A DNA stretch of 33,316 bases, taken from contig JAJQBQ010000029.1 in assembly GCA_021203205.1 (NCBI GenBank), forward strand, positions 1 through 33,316, written 5' to 3'. This document shows positions 23,201 to 31,082 of the stretch, piece by piece. Position 1 is the first letter of the stretch, and each line of letters begins with the position of its first letter. The stretch comes from Lachnospiraceae bacterium (GTDB taxonomy: Bacteria > Bacillota > Clostridia > Lachnospirales > Lachnospiraceae). Below the pieces are notes generated by a model, which was given only the letters and a program-made list of their open reading frames with translations, made no database searches and was not told where the DNA came from. Both the position numbers and the translations under genes were made by a program.

Positions 23201-24489
23201 TTGCGCGTGACATACTCGATGACCTCCTGCCTGCGCTCGAAGCAGAAGTCCACGTCGATATCCGGCATGGAAACCCGTTCCGGATTTAAGAAGCGCTCAA
23301 ACAGAAGATTATATTTCAACGGCTCGATATCCGTGATATGGAGACAGTACGCCACGATACTGCCTGCGGCCGAGCCGCGCCCCGGCCCCACCGGGATACC
23401 GCTGGATTTCGCGAAATTGATAAAATCCCATACAATCAGAAAATAATCCACATAGCCCATGGAGCGGATCGTCTCCAGCTCGTATTCCAGCCGGGCCCGC
23501 AGCGCATCCGGCGCAAATTCATTTTCCGCGGACATCTCGCCCGCCGCCTGCCGGTCAAAATAGCGGCCCTGCAGACCCTCCCGGCATAATTTATTTAAAT
23601 ACTCCCAGGAGGTGTACCCCTCCGGGACATCGTAGCGGGGCAGCTTTGTCACGCCGAACTCGATGTCGACGTGGCACCGGTCGGCGATTTTTCCCGTATT
23701 TTCCAGAGCCTCGGGCACGTAAGCGAAGAGCTCCGCCATCTCCTCCGGGCTTTTCAGATAATACTGCCCGCCTTCGTAGCGCATCCGGTCCTCATCCTGC
23801 ACTTTTTTTCCGGTCTGCAGGCAGAGCAGGATGTCGTGAGCCTCCCAGTCCTCGGCATTGATATAATGTACATCGTTCGTGCATACAAGGTCGATGCCGG
23901 TCTCCCGGCTCATGCGGATGAGCTGCTGATTCACCAGCTTCTGGGTGGGGATGCCGTGATCCTGCAGCTCCAGGAAGAAATTTCCCTTCCCGAAGATATC
24001 CTCGTACCGCTCGGCCGCCTTCACCGCCTCAGTGTACATGTTTGACGCCAGGTACCGCTGCACCTCGCCGGCCAGGCAGGCACTTAAACATATGATGCCT
24101 TCATGGTACTGCCGCAGAACTTCGTAGTCTACACGCGGTTTATAATAAAAACCGTCCACAAAGCCGCGCGTCACGATCTTCGACAGGTTCTCGTAGCCCT
24201 GGTTATTCTCCGCCAGCAGCACCAGGTGATAGTAGCGGCTCTCATCCTGCCCGACACTCTTCTCAAACCGCGAGCCGGGGGCCACGTACACCTCACAGCC
24301 CAGAATCGGTTTGATTCCCGCCGCCAGCGCCGCGCGGTAAAAATCAATGACGCCGTACATGACGCCGTGATCCGTAATCGCCAGGCTGTCCATGCCCAGC
24401 TCCTTCGCGCGGGCAGTGATCTCACCGATCTTTGCCGACCCGTCCAGCAGGCTGTATTCCGTATGCACATGCAGATGCGTAAAGCTCAT
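20221..24489 (-). CDS. dnaE: DNA polymerase III alpha subunit (DnaE) with three low-complexity insertions
   Basis: Replicative polymerase subunit. Of 1422 residues, about 250 are extra compared with usual DnaE. The PHP domain opens with HLHVHTEYSLLDG and keeps ITDHGVMYG. The palm has GPGRGSAAGS (near 370) and catalytic aspartates in MPDIDVDFCFERR. Helix-hairpin-helix (YGLSALKSIGRNVID) and OB (IGGMITEITIKATKKTNQIM) domains follow. Extra blocks are at about 582-640, 880-1026 and 1313-1372; they are rich in Gly, Glu, Ser, Thr and Arg, and the first two fall just before conserved motifs (GQTEGVFQIES, AIRYGLSALK). The frame is uninterrupted, and flanking motifs are intact. ATG at 24489 has GGGGGA. 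Gene order whiA, crh-like, dnaE, pfkA is as in related clostridia. Confidence 0.96.
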   Translation of the reverse strand: MSFTHLHVHTEYSLLDGSAKIGEITARAKELGMDSLAITDHGVMYGVIDFYRAALAAGIKPILGCEVYVAPGSRFEKSVGQDESRYYHLVLLAENNQGYENLSKIVTRGFVDGFYYKPRVDYEVLRQYHEGIICLSACLAGEVQRYLASNMYTEAVKAAERYEDIFGKGNFFLELQDHGIPTQKLVNQQLIRMSRETGIDLVCTNDVHYINAEDWEAHDILLCLQTGKKVQDEDRMRYEGGQYYLKSPEEMAELFAYVPEALENTGKIADRCHVDIEFGVTKLPRYDVPEGYTSWEYLNKLCREGLQGRYFDRQAAGEMSAENEFAPDALRARLEYELETIRSMGYVDYFLIVWDFINFAKSSGIPVGPGRGSAAGSIVAYCLHITDIEPLKYNLLFERFLNPERVSMPDIDVDFCFERRQEVIEYVTRKYGADHVAQIVTFGTLAAKGVVRDVARVLDLPYSTGDRIARMIPGDLKMTLDKALEINPELKQLCETDEQIGYLMKMARRLEGLPRHTSMHAAGVVITQLPVEDYVPLSRGADGTITTQFGMTTLEELGLLKMDFLGLRTLTVIHDATELAEETEGKTNGGEATAKLSSENERLTGVFQGTEEYNLPDKGKDDFGQNGKSGRFRPLDDPSRLLDCDDPAVFASISTGQTEGVFQIESPGMKRFMKELEPESLEDLVAGISLYRPGPMDFIPKYLKGKKNPESITYTCPQLEPILKSTYGCMVYQEQVMQIVRDLGGYTMGRSDLVRRAMSKKKASVMAKERQNFVYGNPEEGVPGCLSKGISEEDANHIYDEMTDFANYAFNKSHAAAYAVVSYETAWLKYYYPVEYMAALLTSVIDNSRKVTEYILVCRSLGIEILPPDVNESGSRFTVSLIEEEESRENVPREGKERTEKPSREEKNISKAAGMGFHEGTGSRLQETSENTSRAVDAGRGEVSARYRKENDNAQEQWEFTQAETDFSKYMNLPVRRPSAGTADRALQSGGTGTGSAETGAVKNGGTETGAPQPGTVIREGSIYTKDGKHRKAIRYGLSALKSIGRNVIDEMVEERNENGKFTSLEDFISRMDGKECNRRTIENLIKAGAMDCFGNNRHQMLLGFPTLMDRVQANRKNRMTGQISLFDFAPEEMKQAARMTLPNVEELPRETLLSYEKEVIGMYVSGHPLEAYEETLRRQITHTSMDFVPDDDEKIAIGNRERAVIGGMITEITIKATKKTNQIMAYVSLEDMYGTVEVILFPREYEKYRSILKEESKIFVIGTADVREDQDAKLLCQKLVRFEDVPRTLWVQFADKETYFREESRLMEAIEAAGPTDEDAAAGNPAAFRGTGSTGNPAAVRGQDNPVASPTGGNADSASGTGRNRSNSSASDSVVVYLGKERAKKRLAGVNVKVNTALIQRLSEIFGESNIKVVEKSIEKM
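20461..20532 (-). repeat. 36-nt coding repeat inside DnaE insert 3
   Basis: Two 36-nt units (20461-20496 and 20497-20532) share CCCCGGA and GCAGCCGGATTCCCC. They encode the repeated GNPAA-x-RG segment; a third decayed unit lies to the left. Confidence 0.8.
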
Positions 24490-24764
24490 TCCTGTCCCCC
24501 ATTTTCTTCTCTATTGTACACGGCCGTAAACGATGTCATAACCTATGACTCCAACCCCTCATGCCCGCTTCGCAGGCACCTCCAGGGAGAAAAGCCGATG
24601 ACACCACAAATTAGTCCGGAGTAACGCAAAGCGCTCGCTCCAACTTCCGCATTCCTTATGATATAACAACAGCAGCCGAAACTCCTCTCTTTCGAATCAT
24701 TCCGGCTGTATGTTTTTATAATTATTTCTTTACTTTCTCTCGCCAATATACTATTTTTGTCTGA
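24490..24764. other. Spacer upstream of dnaE, no gene seen
   Basis: This 275-base part of the 401-base gap between the crh-like gene and dnaE holds no reading frame with a ribosome binding site. A weak hairpin (CAGCCG/CGGCTG arms, 24673-24708) is followed on the plus strand by TTTTTATAATT, the wrong orientation for the flanking genes. I do not see a clear dnaE promoter. Confidence 0.4.
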
Positions 24765-24905
24765 TGATCTCTTTCACAGATCTCTCTGCGCTCACAGATC
24801 ATTCCTTCACAGACTTCACTTCTTCTGTCCGGCGATCTCCGTCACGGTTCTCGCTTCTTTTCCGGGGCCATTGTTTCTCCCCTTTACGGATCATTCCTGT
24901 CCGAG
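24765..24905. repeat. Decayed tandem array at the 3' end of the crh-like gene
   Basis: Segments resembling GATCWYTCCTTCAC recur at 24765, 24797, 24834 and 24889 with uneven spacing; the last contains the stop codon (24891-24893). Similarity is weaker than in the coaX, argF or uvrC arrays. Confidence 0.4.
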
Positions 24906-25145
24906 GTATGCCTCGATCTCAGAGATCGCAGCCACTGCATCCGGCCCGTCCACTTCCAGACAGATTCGGTCGCCCGGCACCAGCGTCAGCGCCATCATAC
25001 CCATAATGCTTTTTGCATTCACACGGATATTATCCTTCAATATATAAATAGAGCTTGCATACTTACACGCAATCTGCACAAGTACCGCTGTCGGTCTCGC
25101 TTCCAGACCCGATTTCATGTGAATGACTAATTCCTTCGATATCAT
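24891..25145 (-). CDS. crh: HPr-like protein with Glu15 (Crh-like)
   Basis: 84 residues of HPr fold. In phosphotransferase HPr, His15 is phosphorylated by enzyme I; here the matching motif reads GLEARPTA, with Glu at position 15. Ser46, the target of HPr kinase, is kept in NAKSIMGMM. Bacillus Crh likewise lacks His15 (it has Gln) and keeps Ser46, acting only as a CcpA co-effector and metabolic regulator. As in Bacillus, the gene follows whiA. hprK lies about 2.4 kb upstream on the same strand. ATG at 25145 has GGAGG at good spacing. It therefore probably carries no phosphotransferase flux; regulation through P-Ser46 is inferred. Confidence 0.85.
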   Translation of the reverse strand: MISKELVIHMKSGLEARPTAVLVQIACKYASSIYILKDNIRVNAKSIMGMMALTLVPGDRICLEVDGPDAVAAISEIEAYLGQE

Positions 25146-25371
25146 GTTTACCTCCAAGCATCCCGCTCTTTTTAAACCACCCCTCTTCTTTCCGGCATCC
25201 GCGCGCCATCTCTGCGGCACCGGATGGTTCGTAAAAATATGGATGTTCTTTGAAAGCGGCTATCATTCCCCCAGAATATAGTATTGTATGCTCACCTTCA
25301 GGCTCAAACTCAGCTTCTGTTTTCAGATGACGACTGCGCGAGGTTCCGTTCGTATACCGCGCTGCGCCCGT

Positions 25372-26331
25372 TCACCTGACAGCTCCGTGTGCCCTCAAAT
25401 CCTCCGCCAGCTCCGCCAGTTTTCTCAGGCGGTGATTCATCCCGGACTTCCCCACCGGCGGGTTCATCTGCTTCCCCAGCTCCGCCAGCGCGAGATCCGG
25501 ATATTTCAGACGGGCTCTCGCCGCTTCCGCCAGAGCGGGAGACAGGCTGTCAAGCCCCACCGTGTCCTCGATCAGGCGGATGTCCTCCGTCTGTTTTACC
25601 GCGGAGCTTACCGTCTTCTGAAGATTCGCTGTCTCGCAGTTTACACGGCGGTTTACAACATTTCCGATCTCCTTCAGGATGCGGACATTTTCGAACTCCA
25701 TCATGGAGACATGTGCCTCCATGAGATTCAGCAGTTCGGAAATCCCCTCTGCCTCCTTGACATACACCACAAAATGCTTCCCGCGCTTTACAATGCGGGC
25801 ATCCGGTCCGAAGTCGCAGATGAGCTCCTTAAAAAACCTGCTCCACGCCGGCGTATCCAAAACAAGCTCAAAATGGTAGGACTTGTCCGGATCACTTACG
25901 GAGCCGACGCTTAAGAACGCGCCTCTTAAGAACGCCCGCTTGCAGCATTCTTTCTGGATGATCAGCCGGTTTTCCGGAAACATCGTGAGTGTTGCCTGGA
26001 CGTCAGGACTTATGACCTTGACCGCCATGAGTACGCGGCGTACTTCCTCGCTGTCCTGAACCCACAGCAGGTAAGACTGCGCAGTTCTTCCCGTCTTACG
26101 CCGCCTTACCATAACACCAGCGGTTATATTAAACGCTTTTTTCAATAAAGTAAAGTACTTTCTTGCGATTCGCGCGTTTTCCGTGTATAGTTTTATGAAA
26201 TATTTACCATGTTTCGTCTCATGAACCTCACATGCGAGCATGGTGATCGCGGCGACCTCCGCAATCTGGCAATGGCGCTCCCTTCCCACACGGCCGGTGA
26301 GCTCCTCTTTCACATTTCCGGAGAAAGACAT
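25372..26331 (-). CDS. whiA: WhiA, sporulation/cell division regulator family
   Basis: 319 residues. The N-terminal part is the LAGLIDADG-like WhiA fold (MSFSGNVKEELTG, then ECCKRAFLRGAFLSVGSVSDPDKSYH in two stretches), without nuclease residues. The C-terminal helix-turn-helix carries the characteristic LAELGKQMNPPVGKSGMNHR. WhiA binds DNA; in Streptomyces it drives sporulation genes, and in Bacillus it affects division and chromosome segregation. ATG at 26331 with GGAGGGG. It sits between murB and the crh-like gene; rapZ and yvcK, often immediately upstream of whiA, are absent. Confidence 0.96.
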   Translation of the reverse strand: MSFSGNVKEELTGRVGRERHCQIAEVAAITMLACEVHETKHGKYFIKLYTENARIARKYFTLLKKAFNITAGVMVRRRKTGRTAQSYLLWVQDSEEVRRVLMAVKVISPDVQATLTMFPENRLIIQKECCKRAFLRGAFLSVGSVSDPDKSYHFELVLDTPAWSRFFKELICDFGPDARIVKRGKHFVVYVKEAEGISELLNLMEAHVSMMEFENVRILKEIGNVVNRRVNCETANLQKTVSSAVKQTEDIRLIEDTVGLDSLSPALAEAARARLKYPDLALAELGKQMNPPVGKSGMNHRLRKLAELAEDLRAHGAVR

Positions 26332-26368
26332 GATTCCTTCCCCTCCTTATATTTGCAGGCAAAAACCG

Positions 26369-26474
26369 TCACTGTTTCACCCCGGGATACCCAATACCCG
26401 CGCAGTTTTGTCCGGCGAGTCAGAGCATTCAATACAGGTCAGCGTTTCACCCCGGGATTCGCAGCTCCTGCGCG
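26369..26474. repeat. Imperfect direct repeat, 70-nt spacing, between murB and whiA
   Basis: About 36 nt at 26369-26404 and 26439-26474 share GTTTCACCCCGGGAT and a downstream CCYGCGC. Read on the minus strand both encode an IPG-stop or IPG-Glu-Thr ending, so this could be a decayed coding remnant. It occupies the gap where rapZ is often found. Confidence 0.6.
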
Positions 26475-26511
26475 ATGCCATTTACGGACGTCCGGAAACA
26501 GCAGCGTTTCT

Positions 26512-27435
26512 TTACTTCCAGAATTTTACTTCCGGCTCCAGACTTACGCCCGTCTTCTCGCGCACGCGCTGCTGCACCACCGCGATCAGGTTCGCGATGT
26601 CGGCAGGTGTCGCATCGCCCGTATTGACAATAAAGCCCGCGTGCTTTTCCGATACCTTCGCACCGCCGATTGTGTAGCCTTTCATGCCGGCTTCCTCGAT
26701 CAGCGCACCGGCATAATTTCCCTCCGGTCGCTTGAATGTGCTGCCCGCACTCGGATATTCCAGCGGCTGTTTTTCCCGGCGCTTTCGGTTATATTCCTGC
26801 ATCGTCCCGCGGATGGTGTCCGGGTCACCGCTGTCCAGTTTCATTCCCACTTCCAGTACGACATAGTGATTTTTCTCGATCGCACTCTGCCGGTAGCCGA
26901 AATCCAGTTTTTTCTTCGGAAGCCGGAACGCGTCGCCGCTCTCGTCCGCGACCTTCGCCCACAGGATACAGTCGGCGATCTCCCCGCCGTAGGCACCGCA
27001 GTTCATGCGCGTTCCGCCGCCCACCGTTCCGGGGATGCCGGACGCAAACTCCAGGCCGGTAAGCCCCGCCTCGCAGGCGACCTGCGCGGCCTTTGCCAGC
27101 GAAACGCCCGCCTCAAAGGTGAGTGTACCGGCTTCCTCATCCACGGAATATTCGCTCAAGTTGTCCGCAACCTGTATCACCACGCCGCGGACGCCCTCGT
27201 CCATCACCAGGAGATTGCTGCCGTTTCCCAGTATGTGCACCGGGATCTCTTCCTCCCGGCACAGGCAGCAGACGGAAACCACCTCGTCCGCGCTGTGGGG
27301 CACCACGAAATAATCCGCCGGTCCGCCGACACGGAAGGTCGTATGTTTTTTCATCTCCTCATTTGTCAGAACATGTTCTTCCCCGACAATATCCTGCATC
27401 AGCTGTAAAAAATCGCTTCGTATGTGACTGTCCAT
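26512..27435 (-). CDS. murB: UDP-N-acetylenolpyruvoylglucosamine reductase
   Basis: FAD/NADPH enzyme that makes UDP-MurNAc, in peptidoglycan precursor synthesis. The 307 residues fit the short type II form. THTRVGG-like TTFRVGGPADYF and GNGSNLLV bind FAD; YGGEIADCILWAKV follows; the catalytic serine is in PSAGSTFKRP (near 231-240), and the C-terminal glutamate in EPEVKFW. ATG at 27435 has only a weak AGG site. It follows hprK by 81 bases and precedes whiA. Confidence 0.96.
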   Translation of the reverse strand: MDSHIRSDFLQLMQDIVGEEHVLTNEEMKKHTTFRVGGPADYFVVPHSADEVVSVCCLCREEEIPVHILGNGSNLLVMDEGVRGVVIQVADNLSEYSVDEEAGTLTFEAGVSLAKAAQVACEAGLTGLEFASGIPGTVGGGTRMNCGAYGGEIADCILWAKVADESGDAFRLPKKKLDFGYRQSAIEKNHYVVLEVGMKLDSGDPDTIRGTMQEYNRKRREKQPLEYPSAGSTFKRPEGNYAGALIEEAGMKGYTIGGAKVSEKHAGFIVNTGDATPADIANLIAVVQQRVREKTGVSLEPEVKFWK

Positions 27436-27516
27436 ATACCTGTTCCGCCGCTTCTTAAGCGGCGTCCTTTCTTTTTGAAATAACCTCGCCTTACTTTCTC
27501 CTGAAGTTTCTCTTCC

Positions 27517-28470
27517 TTACTCGTCCTCATCCTCTTCCCCGGCAATCTTCCGGGACAGATTGCGCTGTACACGGTTGTAGAGCTCCACCGCCGCGTTGTA
27601 GCCCATCTTCTTCTGCCTGTGGTTCGCCGCCGCCGTCTCCACGATCACCGCCAGGTTGCGCCCCGGACGGATCGGGATGGAGTGGCACACAATTTTATTC
27701 CCCAAAAATTCCGTGTATTCCTCGGTCAGGCCGAGACGGTCGTATTCCTTGTTGCGGTTCCACTCTTCCAGCTTGATCACCATGTCGATGTTCTGCGTGT
27801 TTTTCACGCACTCAACACCGTAGATGGTCTTCACATCGATAATGCCGATGCCGCGCAGCTCGATAAAATGCCTCGTGATGTCCGGGGCCGAGCCCACCAG
27901 CGTCTCGTCGCTCACCTTGCGTATTTCCACCACGTCGTCCGTCACCAGACGGTGCCCGCGGCGGATCAGCTCCAGCGCGGCCTCGCTCTTGCCGATGCCG
28001 CTCTCACCCATGATCAGCACGCCCTCGCCGTACACGTCCACCAGCACGCCGTGAATGTTGATCATCGGGGCCAGCTGCACGTTCAGCCAGCGCACGGCCT
28101 CCGCGTAGAACGCGCTGGTTCGGCGCTCCGTTGAGAGAATCGGGATCTTGTGAGCGATGGCCGTCTCCCGGAACAGCTCGTCCGGCTCCATGTTCTTGCA
28201 GAAAATGATGCACGGGATGTTAAAGGACATCAGCTTCTCGTAAATAAACTTTTTTCTCTCATCCGACAGGCTCTCCAGATATGTATACTCAACGTAGCCG
28301 ATGATCTGGATGCGCTCGCTGTCAAAATGGTCGAAATAGCCCGCCAGCTGCAGGGCCGGGCGGTTTAACTCCGGAAGTGTCACGCGGATGCCAGATACAT
28401 CCACCTCCGGGGTCAGGTTCTTTAACTGATAATTGTCAATAAATTTCTGAAGTTTTATCTTTTCAGCCAT
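27517..28470 (-). CDS. hprK: HPr kinase/phosphorylase
   Basis: Phosphorylates Ser46 of HPr and Crh with ATP or pyrophosphate and removes it with phosphate, setting carbon catabolite repression. It has 317 residues, normal. The N-terminal domain (about 1-130) precedes the Walker A loop GESGIGKSEAALELI (near 154-168), catalytic DD in RLVTDDVVEI, and the family signature LRGIGIIDVKTIYG. ATG at 28470 (MAEKIKLQKF) has GGGAGG; 22 in-frame codons upstream are likely leader. A plausible substrate, the Crh-like protein, is encoded two genes downstream. The acidic tail EEDEDE is a minor oddity. Confidence 0.96.
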   Translation of the reverse strand: MAEKIKLQKFIDNYQLKNLTPEVDVSGIRVTLPELNRPALQLAGYFDHFDSERIQIIGYVEYTYLESLSDERKKFIYEKLMSFNIPCIIFCKNMEPDELFRETAIAHKIPILSTERRTSAFYAEAVRWLNVQLAPMINIHGVLVDVYGEGVLIMGESGIGKSEAALELIRRGHRLVTDDVVEIRKVSDETLVGSAPDITRHFIELRGIGIIDVKTIYGVECVKNTQNIDMVIKLEEWNRNKEYDRLGLTEEYTEFLGNKIVCHSIPIRPGRNLAVIVETAAANHRQKKMGYNAAVELYNRVQRNLSRKIAGEEDEDE

Positions 28471-28561
28471 GATTGCCTCCCAAAACATTATGACACCAAA
28501 ATCGCTCTGCGAATCGGTAACACCGCAATTCATCATAACACTATATTTTCATTTTGTCTAA

Positions 28562-28733
28562 TTCTTTTTATGAAAGAAGTTATAGACTGCCCACAGTTGT
28601 TTCATTCTTTTTATAAAAGAAGCTATATACTGCCCACAATTGTTTCGTTCTTTTTATGAAAGAAACTATATACTGCTCACATTTGTTTCGCTCTTTTTAT
28701 GAAAAAAATCATAGACCGCTCTCGCTGCCGCCT
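28562..28733. repeat. 43-nt tandem array extending from the uvrC 3' end
   Basis: Three units with an exact 43-nt period (28562-28604, 28605-28647, 28648-28690) and a fourth (28691-28733) that is uvrC coding sequence for YDFFHKKSE. The core is CTTTTTATRAAAGAA. The uvrC stop (28666-28668) falls inside the third unit, so the last residues of the protein are encoded by array sequence; with a 43-nt period each extra unit shifts frame. Confidence 0.92.
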
Positions 28734-30942
28734 CGTTCATGGTGTCTGTGGCGGCCAGGGTTTCCACATCCGCCTCCCGGATGGCTTCGATGTCCGCGAA
28801 CCGGGCCATCAGTGCCCTGCGTCTTGCCGGGCCGATGCCTTTGATGTCGTCGAGCACGGAATGCACCTGCTCCTTCCCCCGCAGGCTCCGGTGGAAGGTG
28901 ATGGCAAAGCGGTGTGCCTCGTCCTGAATGCGGGTGATCAGTTTGAAAGCTTCCGAATCCGTGCCGATCGGTGTCTCCACATTCTTATAGTAGAGGCCCC
29001 GCGTCCGGTGGTGGTCATCCTTTACCATGCCGCACACGGGGATGTCGAGACCGAGCTCCTCCAGCACTTCCAGGGCGATGTTGACCTGTCCCTTTCCGCC
29101 GTCCATGCAGATGAGTTCGGGAAAGCGGAGGAACTTCCCATCGCCGTCTTTTTCTGAAGTTGACTCCCGCAGCCCGTGAGTGAAACGTCTGGTCAGCACT
29201 TCGTGCATGGCGGCGTAGTCGTCCGGCCCCTGTACTTCGCGCAGGCGGAACTTGCGGTAATCGTTTCGCCTGGGCTTTCCGTCCTCGAACACCACCATGG
29301 CGCCGACCGAGAGAGTTCCGCTGATGTGTGAGATGTCGTAAGCCTCCATGCGGTGAATGCCGTAAAGCCCCAGTGCCTCCTCGATCTGGTGTACCGCGCC
29401 CAGGGTTCTGGCTTCCTCCCGCCGGATTTTTTCCCGGTCCTTTTCGAGAATCATTCGCGCGTTTTTCGCCGCCAGCTCCACAAACTGCTCTTTCTTGCCT
29501 CTTTTCGGGTAAACTGCACTGACCTTTCGCCCGCGGATTGCCGTAAGCCACCCGAGAATGTCCGCCTCATCCTGCTTCTCCAGCGGCACGGGCAGGAACA
29601 GTTCCTTCGGGATGAACGGTGTCCCGCCGTAATACTGTTTTAAAAAGCTCGCCAGCATCTGCGTGTCTTCTTCGTCCTCCGGCACATGCAGGTAGAAATG
29701 CTCGCGGCCGATCATCTTTCCGCCGCGGATAAAGAACACCTGCACCACCGCCTCCTCGTTCTGACGGGCAAAGCCGATGACATCCCGCTCGACCGCGCCC
29801 TCCTCCGTGATCTTCTGCTTCTCACGGACCGCGCGCACGCTGGCAAGCATGTCGCGGTACTCCGCGGCGCGCTCAAATTCCAGCTCCTCCGCGGCCTCTG
29901 TCATTTTCTGTTTCAGCGTATTTTCCAGACTTAAATCATTTCCCTCCAGGAAACTCACGATTTTATCTATCTGCTTCCGGTAATCTTCGGAGGATATGTA
30001 ACCCTGGCAGGGGCCGGAGCAGAGCTTCATCTGATAATTCAGACAGGGGCGCTGCTTTCCGTTATCCTTCGGAAGATTCCGGTTGCACGTACGAATATGG
30101 TAGACCTTCTGAAGAATGTCGAGGGTCTCCTTCACCGCGCCGACGCTGGGGTAGGGACCGAAATAGCGGCTTTTGTCCTTGACGCGGTGCCGGGTCAGCA
30201 GCACCCGCGGATAGGCCTCCTCCACGGTCACTCGGATAAAGGGATAACTCTTGTCATCCTTCAACATGGTGTTATATTTCGGAGAATTTTCCTTGATCAG
30301 GTTGCACTCTAAAATCAGCGCCTCCATCTCGGAATCCGTGACGATATACTCAAAGCGGGTAATGTGGGAAACCATCTTCTGAATTTTGGAGGACTTCACC
30401 GTGCTCTCCCGGAAATAGCTGCGCACACGCCTGCGCAGGCTGACAGCCTTGCCCACGTAGATGATCTCGTCGTTTTCCCCGTGCATCAGATAGGTGCCGG
30501 GGGAGTCCGGGAGCTTTTTTAATTCTTCCTCGAAGTTGAAGACAGGAGTTTCCTCCTCGGAACCGGCAGAATCCGTTTTTTTCCCCTGCGAAATCGCATC
30601 GGATGAGTTTCCTTCCGGATTTGAAGGCAGCTGATTTTTCCCCGTTTTCACATCGGGTCGATTCTCTCCCGAATTCGCACCTGACTGATTTTTCCCCGTT
30701 CTCACGTCTGATCGATTTTCTTCCGAATTTGAATCTGACTGATTTTCCTCCGTCTTCACGTCGGGTCGATTTCCTTCCGGATTTGCACCTGACTGATTTC
30801 TCCCTGTTTTCTCTTCGGTTTGATTCTCTCCCGAATCCGCAGATAACATTTTTTCAGGTACACGAAAGATAGCGGGGCCGCTTTTGGCAGCTCCGCTTTC
30901 CATAATTTTGTCCATATCTGATTTTAGGTCAGAATCCTGCAT
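28666..30942 (-). CDS. uvrC: UvrC excinuclease subunit with a repetitive N-terminal extension
   Basis: Makes both incisions in nucleotide excision repair with UvrA and UvrB. Of 758 residues the last ~625 match normal UvrC: GIY-YIG domain ([20 protein letters not shown]), UVR motif ([13 protein letters not shown]), RNase H-like endonuclease ([31 protein letters not shown]) and a C-terminal helix-hairpin-helix ([11 protein letters not shown]). About 133 extra residues precede [15 protein letters not shown], where UvrC normally begins; four 18-residue Asn/Gln/Asp-rich repeats fill residues about 49-120. ATG at 30942 has AGGGG; a TTG seven codons upstream is less likely. The stop lies in a 43-nt array. 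Confidence 0.95.
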   Translation of the reverse strand: MQDSDLKSDMDKIMESGAAKSGPAIFRVPEKMLSADSGENQTEEKTGRNQSGANPEGNRPDVKTEENQSDSNSEENRSDVRTGKNQSGANSGENRPDVKTGKNQLPSNPEGNSSDAISQGKKTDSAGSEEETPVFNFEEELKKLPDSPGTYLMHGENDEIIYVGKAVSLRRRVRSYFRESTVKSSKIQKMVSHITRFEYIVTDSEMEALILECNLIKENSPKYNTMLKDDKSYPFIRVTVEEAYPRVLLTRHRVKDKSRYFGPYPSVGAVKETLDILQKVYHIRTCNRNLPKDNGKQRPCLNYQMKLCSGPCQGYISSEDYRKQIDKIVSFLEGNDLSLENTLKQKMTEAAEELEFERAAEYRDMLASVRAVREKQKITEEGAVERDVIGFARQNEEAVVQVFFIRGGKMIGREHFYLHVPEDEEDTQMLASFLKQYYGGTPFIPKELFLPVPLEKQDEADILGWLTAIRGRKVSAVYPKRGKKEQFVELAAKNARMILEKDREKIRREEARTLGAVHQIEEALGLYGIHRMEAYDISHISGTLSVGAMVVFEDGKPRRNDYRKFRLREVQGPDDYAAMHEVLTRRFTHGLRESTSEKDGDGKFLRFPELICMDGGKGQVNIALEVLEELGLDIPVCGMVKDDHHRTRGLYYKNVETPIGTDSEAFKLITRIQDEAHRFAITFHRSLRGKEQVHSVLDDIKGIGPARRRALMARFADIEAIREADVETLAATDTMNEAAARAVYDFFHKKSETNVSSI
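30583..30798 (-). repeat. 54-nt coding repeats in the UvrC extension
   Basis: Four tandem 54-nt units encode NQS-x-x-N-x-E-x-NR-x-DV-x-T-type 18-residue repeats; the fourth is the most diverged. The unit is a multiple of three, so the frame is kept. Confidence 0.9.
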
Positions 30943-31004
30943 GTTTCCCCTGCCTTCCGGCAAGACCCGTTTCGGCTTTTTACACCAACAGGTCAGATTT
31001 CTGC

Positions 31005-31082
31005 GATATCAATACGCCTGCACCCACCGCGCTATCCATGTTCCTGCACCGGCCATGATATCTACGCGTTCGTACCGGCCGC
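31005..31082. repeat. 26-nt tandem array extending from the ftsH 3' end
   Basis: Three units with an exact 26-nt period (31005-31030, 31031-31056, 31057-31082), sharing TATC near the start and CACC or TACC with CC near the end. The third contains the ftsH stop (31062-31064) and final codons. Confidence 0.65.

Noticed and set aside
20221-24489. DnaE as a frameshifted or chimeric gene
   Set aside because: The frame is continuous, and all polymerase motifs are present on both sides of each insert.
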